This document shows, in pieces, positions 19,417 through 29,600 of a DNA stretch of 64,000 nt. The stretch spans positions 62,001-126,000 of the forward strand of contig NZ_BAET01000006.1 in assembly GCF_000252165.1 (NCBI RefSeq), written 5' to 3'. Numbering within the stretch: the first letter of the stretch is position 1; the number at the start of each line of letters is the position of its first letter. The translations under genes and the position numbers were made by a program. The DNA is from Glaciecola punicea ACAM 611 (GTDB lineage: Bacteria; Pseudomonadota; Gammaproteobacteria; Enterobacterales; Alteromonadaceae). The notes beneath the pieces are model-generated. The model was not told the origin of the DNA and ran no database searches. It saw only the letters and a list, made by a program, of their open reading frames with translations.

Positions 19417-20325
19417 ATGCATCTTAGCGCTGCTTATCAGCACCAAAAAGAGTTTGTAGAGAGCTTGTCGCTAGCCCAACGCGAGCGCTTAGCTTTCATC
19501 GACTTCAATCTACAGTTTTTTGGTAAAATATCGCGCAGCGACTTAATTAATCGTTTTAAAACCGGCTTGGCCGCCAGCACACGCGATTTTGCCGCCTACC
19601 GCGAAATTGCACAGGCAAATTTAACACTCGACCATTCAACCAAGCAATACTGGCGCACTTATCACTTTGAGCCTATTTTTCAATTTTCTACAGAGGCTAT
19701 TTTGCAGTCGGTGAGCAAAGGTTTTAGTGACGGCATTACCGCTGCTATTCAGCCTTCAGCGCAGTGTTTTGAGGCGATTCAGTTAATTCATCCAAACATA
19801 CATATTATTGCCGCGCTAATGCGCTCAATTCATCGTCAGGAGGCCTGCCAAGTCAGGTATGTATCTATTAGTTCTGGTGAAAGTTCACGCGTTATTGTAC
19901 CGCATGCCATTATAAATAATGGCCACCGGTGGCATGTTCGCGCATTTGACGAAAAATCTAGCGCCTTTCGCGACTTCGTCTGTACACGCTTTACACAAGT
20001 GAATACTACCCCAAATCAGGCCACTGTAAACCAACGCGCCAAGTGCGACGAACAATTTAATAAGCCAGTAACACTGGTGTTAATGGTGCATCCTGGCATT
20101 ACGCAACCGCAGGCTATTGAAATGGATTACGCAATGCAAAATGGCGAAAAAATAATGCAAGTGCGCGCCGCATTAGCGGCCTATGTCTTAAGACACTGGC
20201 AGGTGGATTGCTCTTTTAAGCACCGAATACTCAATCAAGGCTGTCAATTAGCCTTAAAAAATCACGAGGTCCTTGATAGTATTGATAATCCTCAATTGGC
20301 GCCTGGGTTCACCGCTAAAAAGTGA
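19417..20325 (+). CDS. WYL-domain transcriptional regulator (BrxR/CapW-like layout)
   Basis: Predicted DNA-binding protein of 302 residues. An N-terminal winged-helix region (about 10-95, RERLAFIDFNLQFFGKISRS) is followed by a WYL domain (about 135-195, including VRYVSISSGESSRVIVPHAI and RWHVRAFDEKSSAFRDFV) and a C-terminal WCX-like domain with AALAAYVLRHWQVD. This order matches the regulators that control BREX and CBASS defence loci, but no defence genes lie beside it. The RRFR-like ligand pocket of the WYL domain reads HVRAFD...FRDFVCTRF. The next gene, on the same strand about 100 nt later, encodes a TerB-like protein. Confidence 0.82.
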   Translation: MHLSAAYQHQKEFVESLSLAQRERLAFIDFNLQFFGKISRSDLINRFKTGLAASTRDFAAYREIAQANLTLDHSTKQYWRTYHFEPIFQFSTEAILQSVSKGFSDGITAAIQPSAQCFEAIQLIHPNIHIIAALMRSIHRQEACQVRYVSISSGESSRVIVPHAIINNGHRWHVRAFDEKSSAFRDFVCTRFTQVNTTPNQATVNQRAKCDEQFNKPVTLVLMVHPGITQPQAIEMDYAMQNGEKIMQVRAALAAYVLRHWQVDCSFKHRILNQGCQLALKNHEVLDSIDNPQLAPGFTAKK

Positions 20326-20429
20326 ACTACCTGCCCTTGCTAAGGTCCAAAAAGAATAGATTTTAGTGATAACGACCTATAAACTTTACAAGCAAAGCAA
20401 CGATTGCTTACAATCACGTCGAGGCAAAT

Positions 20430-20987
20430 ATGCGAAACAATGGTTCTGATAGTTCTACTAATAGTCCTTTGGACACATTTTCAATTACACATTCTAAAAT
20501 CCCACCTAACGAATATCCAAAAGATTTGTCCACTACAGATGCAGATTTTATCAATGGCACAAATGAGCCTCATAAAATTTATGAAAACACGCAGGAAGAT
20601 GTTTCAGATAAAAATACAATTACCGCTGAGCAAGGTTTCAATGAAGCAGTAATTAATCTGCTTGTTTTACTGTATCAAATCGATGGGAAAGTCACTTTAA
20701 CTGAACAAGATTTGTTCGACGAAATTATTGCTACCCTGAACTGGCATAGCGGGGTTTCAATTTCAGCGTTCATAAACGGTGCTATTCACCAAGCAAGGGT
20801 CGCGATTGATCAGCTCAAAGCCCGTGAATATTTGTTTAAATTAGGCACAGGACTTAATTACAATCCGGCTCAAGCACTTGAATATGCTATGGATATTACC
20901 GAAATAGACGGTAAACGAAGCGAAGAAGAAATTGAATTACTCGCCTTACTTTCAAATAGAGTATTAGCCCGAGGCTTAGTAGAATAG
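20430..20987 (+). CDS. TerB-like domain protein
   Basis: Protein of 185 residues with a low-complexity polar N-terminus (about 1-65, rich in Ser, Thr, Asn and Asp) and a helical C-terminal domain. The latter has two similar segments, LLVLLYQIDGKVTLTEQD and AMDITEIDGKRSEEEIELLA, the acidic D-G-x-(3)-E repeats characteristic of TerB/DjlA-N-like metal-binding helical bundles. GAGG precedes the ATG. No other ter genes are present, so a link to tellurite or defence is unproven. The disordered N-terminus is unusual for the family. Confidence 0.6.
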   Translation: MRNNGSDSSTNSPLDTFSITHSKIPPNEYPKDLSTTDADFINGTNEPHKIYENTQEDVSDKNTITAEQGFNEAVINLLVLLYQIDGKVTLTEQDLFDEIIATLNWHSGVSISAFINGAIHQARVAIDQLKAREYLFKLGTGLNYNPAQALEYAMDITEIDGKRSEEEIELLALLSNRVLARGLVE

Positions 20988-21072
20988 TGCATCGTGTAAA
21001 GCGATAAGTGTTTTTTACTTTGTAAATTACTCAAATTCCCCTACTATATGTGCACACAAAAACAATAAAGTA

Positions 21073-21741
21073 ATGGATCTAGTTCACATTATGCAAAGCA
21101 CGAAAAAACCTATTATTTTGGCTATTTCTGGCGCTTCAGGCTCGGGTAAGTCTCTTTTCACACAAAACCTACAGCTCACGCTAGAAAAGCACGGCCAGCC
21201 CGTGCTCGTGCTGCAAGAAGACCACTATTATAAAACCCAAGACCATGTTCCGATGGAGCAACGCATCACCACCAACTATGACCATCCTGATGCCTTTGAA
21301 CATGATTTATTATCCCAACACCTTCAAGATTTAAGCAACAGCAAAAGTATCGACTACCCTAGCTATTGCTACAAAACCCACACTCGCCTTAAAAAGGCGC
21401 AAAAAGTAGAGCCCTCTCCTATTATTATTATTGAAGGTATCATGCTGCTCACGCAGATACAGCTTTTCGACCATTTCGATTTTAAAGTATTTGTTGATAC
21501 TCCCTTAGACGTGTGTTTAATGCGCAGAATGCTGCGCGACACACAAGAGCGTGGTCGTTCGCTAACCTCGGTTGCCACCCAGTACGAGCAGACCGTAAAG
21601 CCGATGTATCATAAGTTTATTCGTCCCAGCAAAAACTTTGCTGACTTAATTGTGCCTCACGGCGGCGAGAACTTCTTAGCAGTGGATGTGTTAAGCGCAT
21701 ATTTATTCAAACAACGAAATGGAAATACGCTTGATGATTAG
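21073..21741 (+). CDS. udk: Uridine kinase
   Basis: P-loop kinase phosphorylating uridine (and cytidine) in nucleoside salvage; 222 residues. The Walker A motif is [12 protein letters not shown] near residue 20. [19 protein letters not shown] and [10 protein letters not shown] (Walker B/lid) follow in the order seen in Udk. [12 protein letters not shown] is the LID/Arg region. The ATG at 21091 (MQSTKKP) is an alternative start. The stop codon lies inside the start of the nucleoside transporter gene, so the two are translationally coupled: one imports nucleosides and the other traps them as monophosphates. Confidence 0.88.
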   Translation: MDLVHIMQSTKKPIILAISGASGSGKSLFTQNLQLTLEKHGQPVLVLQEDHYYKTQDHVPMEQRITTNYDHPDAFEHDLLSQHLQDLSNSKSIDYPSYCYKTHTRLKKAQKVEPSPIIIIEGIMLLTQIQLFDHFDFKVFVDTPLDVCLMRRMLRDTQERGRSLTSVATQYEQTVKPMYHKFIRPSKNFADLIVPHGGENFLAVDVLSAYLFKQRNGNTLDD

Positions 21742-22957
21742 CTTCCTTGGAATAATTTTTATATTTGCCGTTGGTTTTGCCTTAAGTAGTGCAAGAACGC
21801 GCATAAATTGGCGTACAGTGGGCGGTGCATTTGCCCTGCAGGCCCTAATTGGCGGCTTTGTTCTGTATACAAGCGTAGGCGTTGAAGTGTTAAATGGCAT
21901 CACCACCTTTGTACAAAACATCATTGACTATGGAAAAGCAGGCACTAGCTTTCTATTTGGTCCCTTGAGTGACTTGTCACGGGCTGAGAACATAGGCTTT
22001 ATATTCGCCTTTCAGGTACTCCCAGTCATTATATTTTTCTCTGCTTTAATATCGGTGCTCTACCATCTTGGCATTATGAGTATCATTATTAAAATAATTG
22101 GGGGCGGGTTGAAAAAGCTATTAGGCACAAGTAGCCCTGAATCTATGTCTGCTGCAGCGAATATTTTCGTAGGACAAACCGAGGCGCCCCTTATTGTAAA
22201 ACCATTTATTCCCACCATGACTCGATCTGAGTTGTTTGCACTAATGGTGGGTGGATTAGCCTCAGTGGCTGGCTCAATTATGGCTGGCTATGCTAGTTTA
22301 GGAATAGACCTTAAGTATCTTATCGCGGCAAGCTTCATGGCCGCGCCTGCGGGTTTAATGATGGCCAAGATTTTAGAGCCTGAAGTAGCCGAACCAAATC
22401 AAACCTTGAGCGATTTAAAAACCGATGCTGAAACCTACGCTAACATATTTGACGCCGCGGCAAGTGGCGCAGCTTCAGGTCTTAAACTAGCGGTTAACGT
22501 GGGCGCTATGCTGCTAGCCTTTATCGCATTAATCGCTATGTTTAACGGCATCATTGGTTATTTTGGCGGATTATTTGGGGCACAAGATCTTACCTTACAA
22601 GCTATCTTAGGCTATTTATTTCAGCCGGTTGCATGGCTAATTGGCATTCCATGGGCAGAAGCCAATTTAGCTGGTAGCTTTATTGGCCAAAAAGTAGTGG
22701 TAAATGAATTTGTCGCCTATCTTGATTTTGTGAAGTATAAAGACGAATTGTCTATATCGTCGCAGGCCATTATTACCTTCGCACTATGCGGTTTTGCCAA
22801 TTTGTCTTCTATTGCCATTTTAATGGGCGGTATTGGGGCAATGGCACCAAAACGCAGGCCCGAAATAGCCCGTCTTGGCTTAAAAGCAGTGTTGGCGGCT
22901 ACTTTAGCCAACCTAATGAGTGCTGCGCTAGCCGGCATATTCTTGTCACTAGCCTGA
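21734..22957 (+). CDS. nupC: NupC-type concentrative nucleoside transporter
   Basis: Inner-membrane Na+ or H+ nucleoside symporter of the CNT family, about 407 residues with about ten hydrophobic segments. Family motifs include [22 protein letters not shown] split over the substrate site, [18 protein letters not shown], the later [22 protein letters not shown], and [22 protein letters not shown] prefer the ATG at 21734 (GGAA about nine bases upstream) over that at 21719. Either way the gene overlaps the end of udk. A 10-bp bulged hairpin follows its stop. Confidence 0.9.
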   Translation: MISFLGIIFIFAVGFALSSARTRINWRTVGGAFALQALIGGFVLYTSVGVEVLNGITTFVQNIIDYGKAGTSFLFGPLSDLSRAENIGFIFAFQVLPVIIFFSALISVLYHLGIMSIIIKIIGGGLKKLLGTSSPESMSAAANIFVGQTEAPLIVKPFIPTMTRSELFALMVGGLASVAGSIMAGYASLGIDLKYLIAASFMAAPAGLMMAKILEPEVAEPNQTLSDLKTDAETYANIFDAAASGAASGLKLAVNVGAMLLAFIALIAMFNGIIGYFGGLFGAQDLTLQAILGYLFQPVAWLIGIPWAEANLAGSFIGQKVVVNEFVAYLDFVKYKDELSISSQAIITFALCGFANLSSIAILMGGIGAMAPKRRPEIARLGLKAVLAATLANLMSAALAGIFLSLA

Positions 22958-22959
22958 CT

Positions 22960-22994
22960 ATAAAGCACGCGTTGTTGTAGTATGCGCGCTTTAT
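22960..22994 (+). terminator. Hairpin after nucleoside transporter gene
   Basis: ATAAAGCACGCG (22960-22971) pairs with CGCGCTTTAT (22985-22994), leaving a small bulge and a 13-nt loop. It begins three bases after the nupC stop codon. No clear T-run follows, so termination efficiency is uncertain. Confidence 0.45.
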
Positions 22995-23039
22995 GACATG
23001 ACAAGAGCATTTATTAAAAGAGTATAAAAAGAGAGATTT

Positions 23040-23879
23040 ATGGAATTAAAGGCTGTTGATTATCAATCCCCTACTGCCGCAGAAGACTTTGTTGAGTCCT
23101 TAAGACAAACAGGTTTTGGGGTGCTGAAAAATCACCCAATATCCAAGCAGCAAGTCAGCAATATTTACACTCACTGGCAGGCGTTTTTTAATTCGCAACA
23201 CAAGGCGGACTTTACCTACAATAAAGGTACACAAGACGGTTTTTTCCCGCAGTCGGTGTCTGAAATTGCCAAAGGCTTTAAGAGGAAAGACATTAAGGAG
23301 TATTATCACTACTATCCATGGGGACAATGTCCAGCAGAGCTTAAGTCTGAAATTGATAAATACTATCAAGATACCTTAAGTCTAGCCGAGCATTTATTAA
23401 ACTGGATAGAGCAAGAATCTCCTGAAAGTGTCAGCAAAAACTTTCGTGAGCCCTTGTCTAATATGATCATCAATAGCGGCCAAACTTTATTGAGAATACT
23501 TCACTATCCACCTTTGGCAGGCGATGAAGAGCCTGATGCTATCCGTGCGGCGGCGCATGAAGATATTAATTTAATTACTATTTTACCCGCAGCAAATGAG
23601 CCAGGCCTTCAAGTTAAAGCCAAAGATGGTACGTGGCTAGAAGTGCCCAGTGATTTTGGTAATTTAATTGTGAATATTGGCGACATGCTGCAAGAGGCTT
23701 CTGGTCATTATTTTCCATCAACAACTCATCGTGTCGTCAACCCCAAAGGTGCTGACGCCACAAAAGCGCGGATTTCGCTACCCTTGTTTTTGCATCCTAG
23801 GCCTGACGTTGTATTATCAGACAACTACACCGCCGATGCTTATTTGAAGGAACGACTGCGAGAGTTGGGTGTTGTTTAA
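23040..23879 (+). CDS. 2-oxoglutarate/Fe(II) oxygenase (isopenicillin N synthase-like)
   Basis: Predicted non-heme iron dioxygenase of 279 residues. An N-terminal DIOX_N-like part includes FVESLRQTGFGVLKNHPIS. The jelly-roll core carries the facial triad: His and Asp in AAHEDINLITILP and the distal His in STTHRVVNP. The 2-oxoglutarate-binding Arg-x-Ser is in KARISLPLFLHP. Related bacterial proteins hydroxylate or desaturate small metabolites, but the substrate cannot be assigned. It is shorter than plant and fungal members, as usual for this bacterial group. A likely bidirectional terminator follows. Confidence 0.85.
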   Translation: MELKAVDYQSPTAAEDFVESLRQTGFGVLKNHPISKQQVSNIYTHWQAFFNSQHKADFTYNKGTQDGFFPQSVSEIAKGFKRKDIKEYYHYYPWGQCPAELKSEIDKYYQDTLSLAEHLLNWIEQESPESVSKNFREPLSNMIINSGQTLLRILHYPPLAGDEEPDAIRAAAHEDINLITILPAANEPGLQVKAKDGTWLEVPSDFGNLIVNIGDMLQEASGHYFPSTTHRVVNPKGADATKARISLPLFLHPRPDVVLSDNYTADAYLKERLRELGVV

Positions 23880-23896
23880 ACCCCCAATTTGTCCAT

Positions 23897-23933
23897 AATA
23901 GCGCAAAGCTTTTGCTGTTCACTGCGCTATTTT
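23897..23933. terminator. Likely bidirectional terminator
   Basis: AATAGCGCA (23897-23905) and TGCGCTATT (23923-23931) form a perfect 9-bp stem followed by TT on the plus strand. It lies between the converging oxygenase and exonuclease genes, the expected place for a shared terminator. Confidence 0.6.
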
Positions 23934-23950
23934 CAGACTCAAATAGCACT

Positions 23951-24631
23951 CTACCCTAGCGTATAAGCTCTCACTGCCCCTGTATGGCCTAGTCCTTGCA
24001 GGGTTATTTTACTGGCTTTATTAAGCGAGTAGAGCTGCGCAAATAATAAAGTTAAGGTGGCTAGAGCATCGTCTAGTGAATTATGCGCGGGTGTAGAAGC
24101 TAGCTCATAACGGCCTCTTGATTGCCCTAGCGTCACCTCGCCATTAGGCACAAAACCATGTTTTTTCTCTACCACATACACTTCTAGCAACATGGTGTCG
24201 ATGGTAGTAATGGTAACGGGTTCAAGCTCAAGCAGTTTCCACAGCTTACTCAGCACAGCGACATCAAGCGCGGCGTTATGAAACACCCAAACATGGCTTT
24301 GTGCATATTGCTGTAGCTGCGCTATTTGCGCCTTAACATGCTGGCCTTTCGCAATTTCATCGGCCACTAGGCCGTGTATTACTGGGCTTTGCTTCAAATC
24401 GCCGCTGGCTCGCACCACCTGATAATAAGCGCTCGACAAGTCTACATCAAAGCCTATACCTTGCACCCAGCCAATAGACGTTACTTTAGCCAGCTTTGTA
24501 TTTAAGTCGGTAAGTTCTAAATCTAGCGCTAACATAGGCAGCTCGCTACAGAACATATTTTTAAAACGCTCTGCACTAGGCGGCGGCCTTCGCAGTATAG
24601 TAGTAAAGACCCGCACTATTTTGTCAATCAT
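23951..24631 (-). CDS. DnaQ-like 3'-5' exonuclease (DEDDh)
   Basis: Exonuclease-fold protein of 226 residues, related to the Pol III epsilon subunit. The DEDDh residues can be followed: Asp and Glu in LALDLELTDLNT (ExoI), HNAALDVAVLSKLW (ExoII) and HNSLDDALATLTLLFAQL (ExoIII with the final His and Asp). Its start lies 2 nt after the stop of the DUF294/CBS gene, whose last codons supply GGAG, so translation is coupled. From memory, this pair often lies near acetate-switch genes in gammaproteobacteria. A role in nucleotide or RNA turnover is possible. True DnaQ is normally encoded elsewhere. Confidence 0.85.
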   Translation of the reverse strand: MIDKIVRVFTTILRRPPPSAERFKNMFCSELPMLALDLELTDLNTKLAKVTSIGWVQGIGFDVDLSSAYYQVVRASGDLKQSPVIHGLVADEIAKGQHVKAQIAQLQQYAQSHVWVFHNAALDVAVLSKLWKLLELEPVTITTIDTMLLEVYVVEKKHGFVPNGEVTLGQSRGRYELASTPAHNSLDDALATLTLLFAQLYSLNKASKITLQGLGHTGAVRAYTLG

Positions 24632-24633
24632 AT

Positions 24634-26511
24634 TTAGCTAGCTCCGCCTGAAAACTTAAATACAACCGCCTGCTGCGTTTTATAAATGGCCTGCAAGGCC
24701 GCTTTAAGCTGATGCCTTTCAATAGAAGACAAATCACTTACCCGCACAAAATTGTTATCGACCTTGTTGGTGAGCTGATGACGCCACCTTAAACGATTCA
24801 TAAACAACCATATATCGCGAAGGTTGTTTCTGTCTTTAAGCGTTAAGTCGGAGTTGTGCGGTAAATTATGTAGTCTAGCCACCGTGCCAGGCAAAGAAAG
24901 CCCGCTCGCTAAAGCGTAAAGTCTCACCACGTTATTAATAATTAGAACGGCCGATTTTTTGATATCAATGGCGTCTTTATGCTCATAGTCTTTTGCATAG
25001 ATGAACTTTTGAAACATTGATAGCGGCACGCTTGCCTCATGCGCATTTCGCGCTAAAGCAGCCAAGAATGATGACTCTTTAAATAAATCTTGGCGATATT
25101 TTTGCAACTCAGTAAACAAGTCCATATCACCTGCAACTGCTCGCGCATCCAAATAAATATTGAAGTCTAATATTGCCTCGTTGGTTGGATTATCCACCCA
25201 GTTTTTTGATTCAAGCTTAGCCGCTTTCAGTGAAACGCGAAGTGCAGGATTGCTGGCCATTATATTACCGTCGCAAAGTTTAATACCGCATTCACCAAGC
25301 GCGTTACATACATAATCTGCTAAACGAGAGAAATACAGGGCTTGCGCCTCGCTAGGCTCACCTTCCAATAATAAGGCATTGTCTTGATCAGAGCCCATTG
25401 TTTGATCCTCTCTGGCCTGTGACCCAAATACTAACCATGTAAATGGCATTGTAGCGTAACCAATTTCTTGTTCAAAAAAGCTAATGAGTTTGCGGGTAAT
25501 AATATCGGTGGCTTGTGCAAGTATCTTCCCAGCAATGTCATAGTCGCCCGCTTTAGTTGCCGACTTAGCAATGTACTGGGGTACTTGCAGGGCTATCTTT
25601 ACTAAGGCCTCTTTATTGTTAGCTTTGGTTAAATCACGAATAACAAACAACACGCTGGCCCTTTGCTGTTTGGAAATATCGGTGTTTGTAATTATGGAGT
25701 ACGGCTGCTTTGTGTGTGCATCTAAAACAGGTAAATGATGAATACTTTGTTCATTCATGATGCATATCGCATCAAATATAGTCTCATTTCTAGTTAAAAA
25801 CACGGGCTGTTTAGTCATTACCTCACTCACCGGCGTAGACAAGGAAATACCTGAGGCAACGACTCTGCTTCTCAGGTCGCGATCGGTCAATATGCCCACC
25901 AGCACTTTTTCGCGGTGCACTTCGTTGCTCATGACTAACACCGACGACACTCTGCGTTCGTTCATTTGAACCGCCGCATGCTTTACGGTATCAGTAGGCA
26001 ATACACAAAGCGGTATATTATCAACCACCTCATCTAAACGCTTATGCAACCACATGGAATTAGAATCACTGACCGCTTGATTCTGCAAAGCGTCGGCATT
26101 AAGAGCGTTGAAGAACCCTTTAAAGGCCCGCGTTTTAAGCCCTTTGCTAAAGTTAGCCGCGCTGACACACTGAACTATTCCGGGGCTGTCCACTTCAACG
26201 CTGAGACCATAGTCAATATTGTCGATTAAATTGGAAAAGCCAAAATAATCGCCGTCACTTAAGTGCCTAATAGGTGAAGAGGCGACCTTAATCGAAAATT
26301 GCCCGCTTTGAATCAAAAATAAAGCGCCACGATGCTTCCCTAATAAAGACTCTTTGTTTTGGGTGGTTAAGTAAATTAGATGACTCGTGCTGGCTATGTC
26401 ACGTAAAGTACTAATATCAAGCTTATCGAAGGGGCTTTGCTGTTGTAAAAAACTTAAGGTTTGCTGCGAACTGTGGTTTGTGTTGGGCGGATGATCTGTT
26501 GTCTTACTCAT
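24634..26511 (-). CDS. DUF294 nucleotidyltransferase-like protein with cNMP and CBS domains
   Basis: Signalling protein of 625 residues. It has an N-terminal cyclic-nucleotide-binding-like domain (about 25-130, GALFLIQSGQFSIKV), a CBS pair (about 165-290, AAVQMNERRVSSVLVMSN and AICIMNEQSIHHLPVLDA), a DUF294 nucleotidyltransferase domain (WLVFGSQAREDQTMGSDQD near 355-375, the G-S and D-x-D pattern of the Pol beta fold) and a helical DUF294_C domain. It resembles GlnD/KrefA-type regulators. GGAGG precedes the ATG closely. It diverges from crbS and is coupled to the DnaQ-like exonuclease. Function is unproven; control of acetate genes is suggested only by neighbourhood. Confidence 0.88.
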   Translation of the reverse strand: MSKTTDHPPNTNHSSQQTLSFLQQQSPFDKLDISTLRDIASTSHLIYLTTQNKESLLGKHRGALFLIQSGQFSIKVASSPIRHLSDGDYFGFSNLIDNIDYGLSVEVDSPGIVQCVSAANFSKGLKTRAFKGFFNALNADALQNQAVSDSNSMWLHKRLDEVVDNIPLCVLPTDTVKHAAVQMNERRVSSVLVMSNEVHREKVLVGILTDRDLRSRVVASGISLSTPVSEVMTKQPVFLTRNETIFDAICIMNEQSIHHLPVLDAHTKQPYSIITNTDISKQQRASVLFVIRDLTKANNKEALVKIALQVPQYIAKSATKAGDYDIAGKILAQATDIITRKLISFFEQEIGYATMPFTWLVFGSQAREDQTMGSDQDNALLLEGEPSEAQALYFSRLADYVCNALGECGIKLCDGNIMASNPALRVSLKAAKLESKNWVDNPTNEAILDFNIYLDARAVAGDMDLFTELQKYRQDLFKESSFLAALARNAHEASVPLSMFQKFIYAKDYEHKDAIDIKKSAVLIINNVVRLYALASGLSLPGTVARLHNLPHNSDLTLKDRNNLRDIWLFMNRLRWRHQLTNKVDNNFVRVSDLSSIERHQLKAALQAIYKTQQAVVFKFSGGAS

Positions 26512-26586
26512 AGTCCCTCCTTGTTAAGCGTCACTTAAGTGTATGCGCAATGTTAACAGCAAAGCTTTACCAAGCTTGTAAAATAA

Positions 26587-26610
26587 TACCTTAGTCGTAC
26601 CACCTTGGTA
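26587..26610 (+). promoter_or_regulatory. Candidate CrbR-type double site in crbS promoter
   Basis: Two overlapping copies of a 13-bp element lie here in opposite orientation: TACCTTAGTCGTA on the plus strand (26587-26599) and TACCAAGGTGGTA on the minus strand (26598-26610). The same pattern, TACC-WW-RGT-NN-TA, occurs upstream of acs and of the acetyl-CoA transferase/GNAT gene. The site is 55-78 nt before the crbS start codon. CrbR binding is inferred from this co-occurrence. Confidence 0.45.
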
Positions 26611-26664
26611 TCAAAACGGTTTATGATAGAGTACAAGTTGTTACTTATTTGTTAGGAAGTTTAC

Positions 26665-29600
26665 ATGTCTTTTGCTTGGCTAGCCTTGGCTATAGCGTAT
26701 TTAATGCTGCTATTTTGGGTCGCAAAATGGGGCGATACAAACTCACCCGCGGCGCGCTGGTTAACCTCTCACCCTCTAGTTTACTGCCTTGCATTAGGTA
26801 TTTATTGCACCGCGTGGACTTTTTTTGGGGCAGTTGGCCAATCAAGTAAGCAGCAATGGATGTACCTGCCCATTTTACTGGGTCCTGCTATTGTATATTT
26901 GGTCTTCTATCGCTTCATTTACAAGCTTACGCACGTGAGTAAAAAACAGCATATAAGTACTATTGCCGACTTTATAAGCTCTCGCTACGGCAAACGTCAG
27001 GTGATTGCATTGCTGGTCACGATTATTGCACTGTTAGCCGCTATTCCTTACATCGCGCTGCAACTTCAGGCAATAGGCTCTACCTTTAGGTTAATCACAA
27101 AGCAAGAAGACACCGCCTTGATGATTATTTTATCGACTTCTTTCATTGCTGTTTTTGCCATGTATTTTGGCACACGCAACACCGACGTAACACAGTATAG
27201 AAGAGGACTAATATTAGCCATATCCTTTGAATCATGCTTCAAATTGTTCGCGCTTGTGTTGATTGCCATCGTTGGCTACAGCTATTGGGAAAGCACGTCT
27301 GGCGAAACGCTATTGCACGAATATACGCAGCCAAATGCCCTGCGTGCGTTCGCATCATTCGACTTTTGGATGCAAACATTGATGGCGGCCGCGGCGGTTA
27401 TTTGTTTGCCTCGGCAGTTTCACGTAGCGGTTATCGATAATTTAAAAATAAGCCATTTGCGCACAGCCCGATGGTTTTTTCCTGCTTATTTAGTCTTAAT
27501 AGCCTTGACCATTCCGGTAATTGCCGCAGCAGGTAAAGCAATTTTTGCTGAGCAAGGCTTAGGCGGCGACAATTACGTAATGGGAATTGCAATGGTGTCA
27601 GATTCTATCTTATTACAAGTAATTGTATTTTTAGGCGGTTTGTCAGCTGCGACCGCGATGATTATAGTCGCCACACTTACCCTTAGCACTATGATAACCA
27701 ACGATTTGGTGCTACCTAAATTGATGGACAAGGAGACCTATGCTGGCGTGAACCGCGTGAAGAGAATCAAAAGTATAAGGCGCTTTATTATTTTTGGTAT
27801 TTTATGCCTTGCATTTGTCTATCAACAGTATATGGCAAACCAAGCATCGCTTGCCTCTATAGGCTTACTTGCTTTTTCACTGGTCATTCAGCTATTGCCG
27901 GCTATTGTAGGCGGCTTATACTGGCACCGGGCACATGCCCATGGTGTATATGCGGGACTAATTGCAGGATTCTTAGTATGGCTTATGTTTCTTTTTATTC
28001 CCTTGTTGACTCCGAATGGATCTGACTATCTTTCTGGTTATCAAACCCACTTATTGAGCCAAGGTGCCCTGTATAGCTTGTTAACCAATATTATATTTTT
28101 TATTGGTTTTTCTCTTTTTGCAAAACCAAGCCTTAATGATCGCATTCAAGCCAAACTATTCGTTGAGCCCTCTAGTTTAGGCAATCAATATAGCGAAAAT
28201 AAAATAGTTGAAGTCAGTGTCGCTGACTTAAAAACCTTAATTGCCCGATTTACAGGCAAAAGACGATGTGAGCAGTTATTTGAAGCATATGAGCGACAGT
28301 CATTAAATAAATCAGGCTTACACAACAAAGTAGATGAAGCACTGCTTGCGTTTTGCGAACGTGCACTTGGCGGCGCGGTAGGCTCTTCTAGCGCTAGGGC
28401 ATTAATAGAAAGCTTAGTGCGCGGCAAATCACTCGATATTACAGACGTCGTCAATTTTTTTGATGACACCGCTCAAGCCATGCAATTTAATATGAGTGCC
28501 CTGCTTGCGTCTCTTGAAAATATTGATCAAGGCATAAGTGTCATAGACAAAAACCTTAAGTTAATTGCGTGGAATAAACGCTATACTAATTTATTTAATT
28601 ATCCAGATCATCTTATGAACATTGGCACTCCAATTGAGCTACTAGTGCGTCACAACAGACTTCGAGCGAACTTCGATTCAAGCGATATTGAAGCACAGAT
28701 TGACAGCCGAATGCGCTTATTGCGAGATGCCGCACCGCATAAATTTAGGCGTACTCAAGACAACGGTCATGTCATTGAGATGGTGGGTAATCCGCTGCCG
28801 GGCGGCGGCTTCGTTATTAGCTATCATGACATAACGGGATACATTGAAACGCAAGAGGCCTTAAAAAAATCAAATGTCAATTTGGCCGCACGCGTGGAAA
28901 AAAGAACCGAAGAAGTGCATTCTATTAATGCTGAACTACGCTTAGAAATAGAAAGACGTAATCATTTAGAAAAAAGCTTAATTCGCGCAAAAAAAGAAGC
29001 CGAAGATGCTAACGAAAGTAAAACCCGCTTTCTAGCCTTAGCCAGTCATGACGTTTTACAGCCCTTAAATGCAGCAAAGTTATATTTGGCTGCGCTACAA
29101 GAAAACAAATTTGACAATGATACAGGTGATATCTTAGCAAAGCTCAATGACTCTGTCGTATCAAGTGAGACCATTATAAGTACCATACTGGACATATCAC
29201 GGTTTGATCAGGGGCAGTTAAAACCCTTTATAGAAACCGTCGATATTGCGGCAACCATTACGCCTATTATTAACGAAATGAGTATGAAAGCAAAAGAAAA
29301 AGGATTAGAGCTCAGGTATAAAGCGGTTGAATGCTGGGTGAGCGCTGACAAAACCTCTCTTTACCGAATTATTCAAAACCTTGTCTCAAATGCAGTGAAG
29401 TACACTCAAAAAGGCAAAGTATTACTGACCGTAAGAAAACGGGGAAGCAAAGTCCTTATTCAAGTGCGTGACACCGGCATCGGCATATCAAAACTTCAGC
29501 AAGCGGCTATTTTTGGCGATTTTTACAGAGTAGAAAATACGCAAGAGCAGGGGATGGGCCTGGGCTTGAGCGTAGTAAAAAGATTAAGCCAACAGCTTAA

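Noticed and set aside
19417-20987. A BREX or CBASS defence island around the WYL regulator
   Set aside because: Neighbouring genes are housekeeping (nagA, HDAC-family, udk); no nuclease, cyclase, methyltransferase or effector gene is present.
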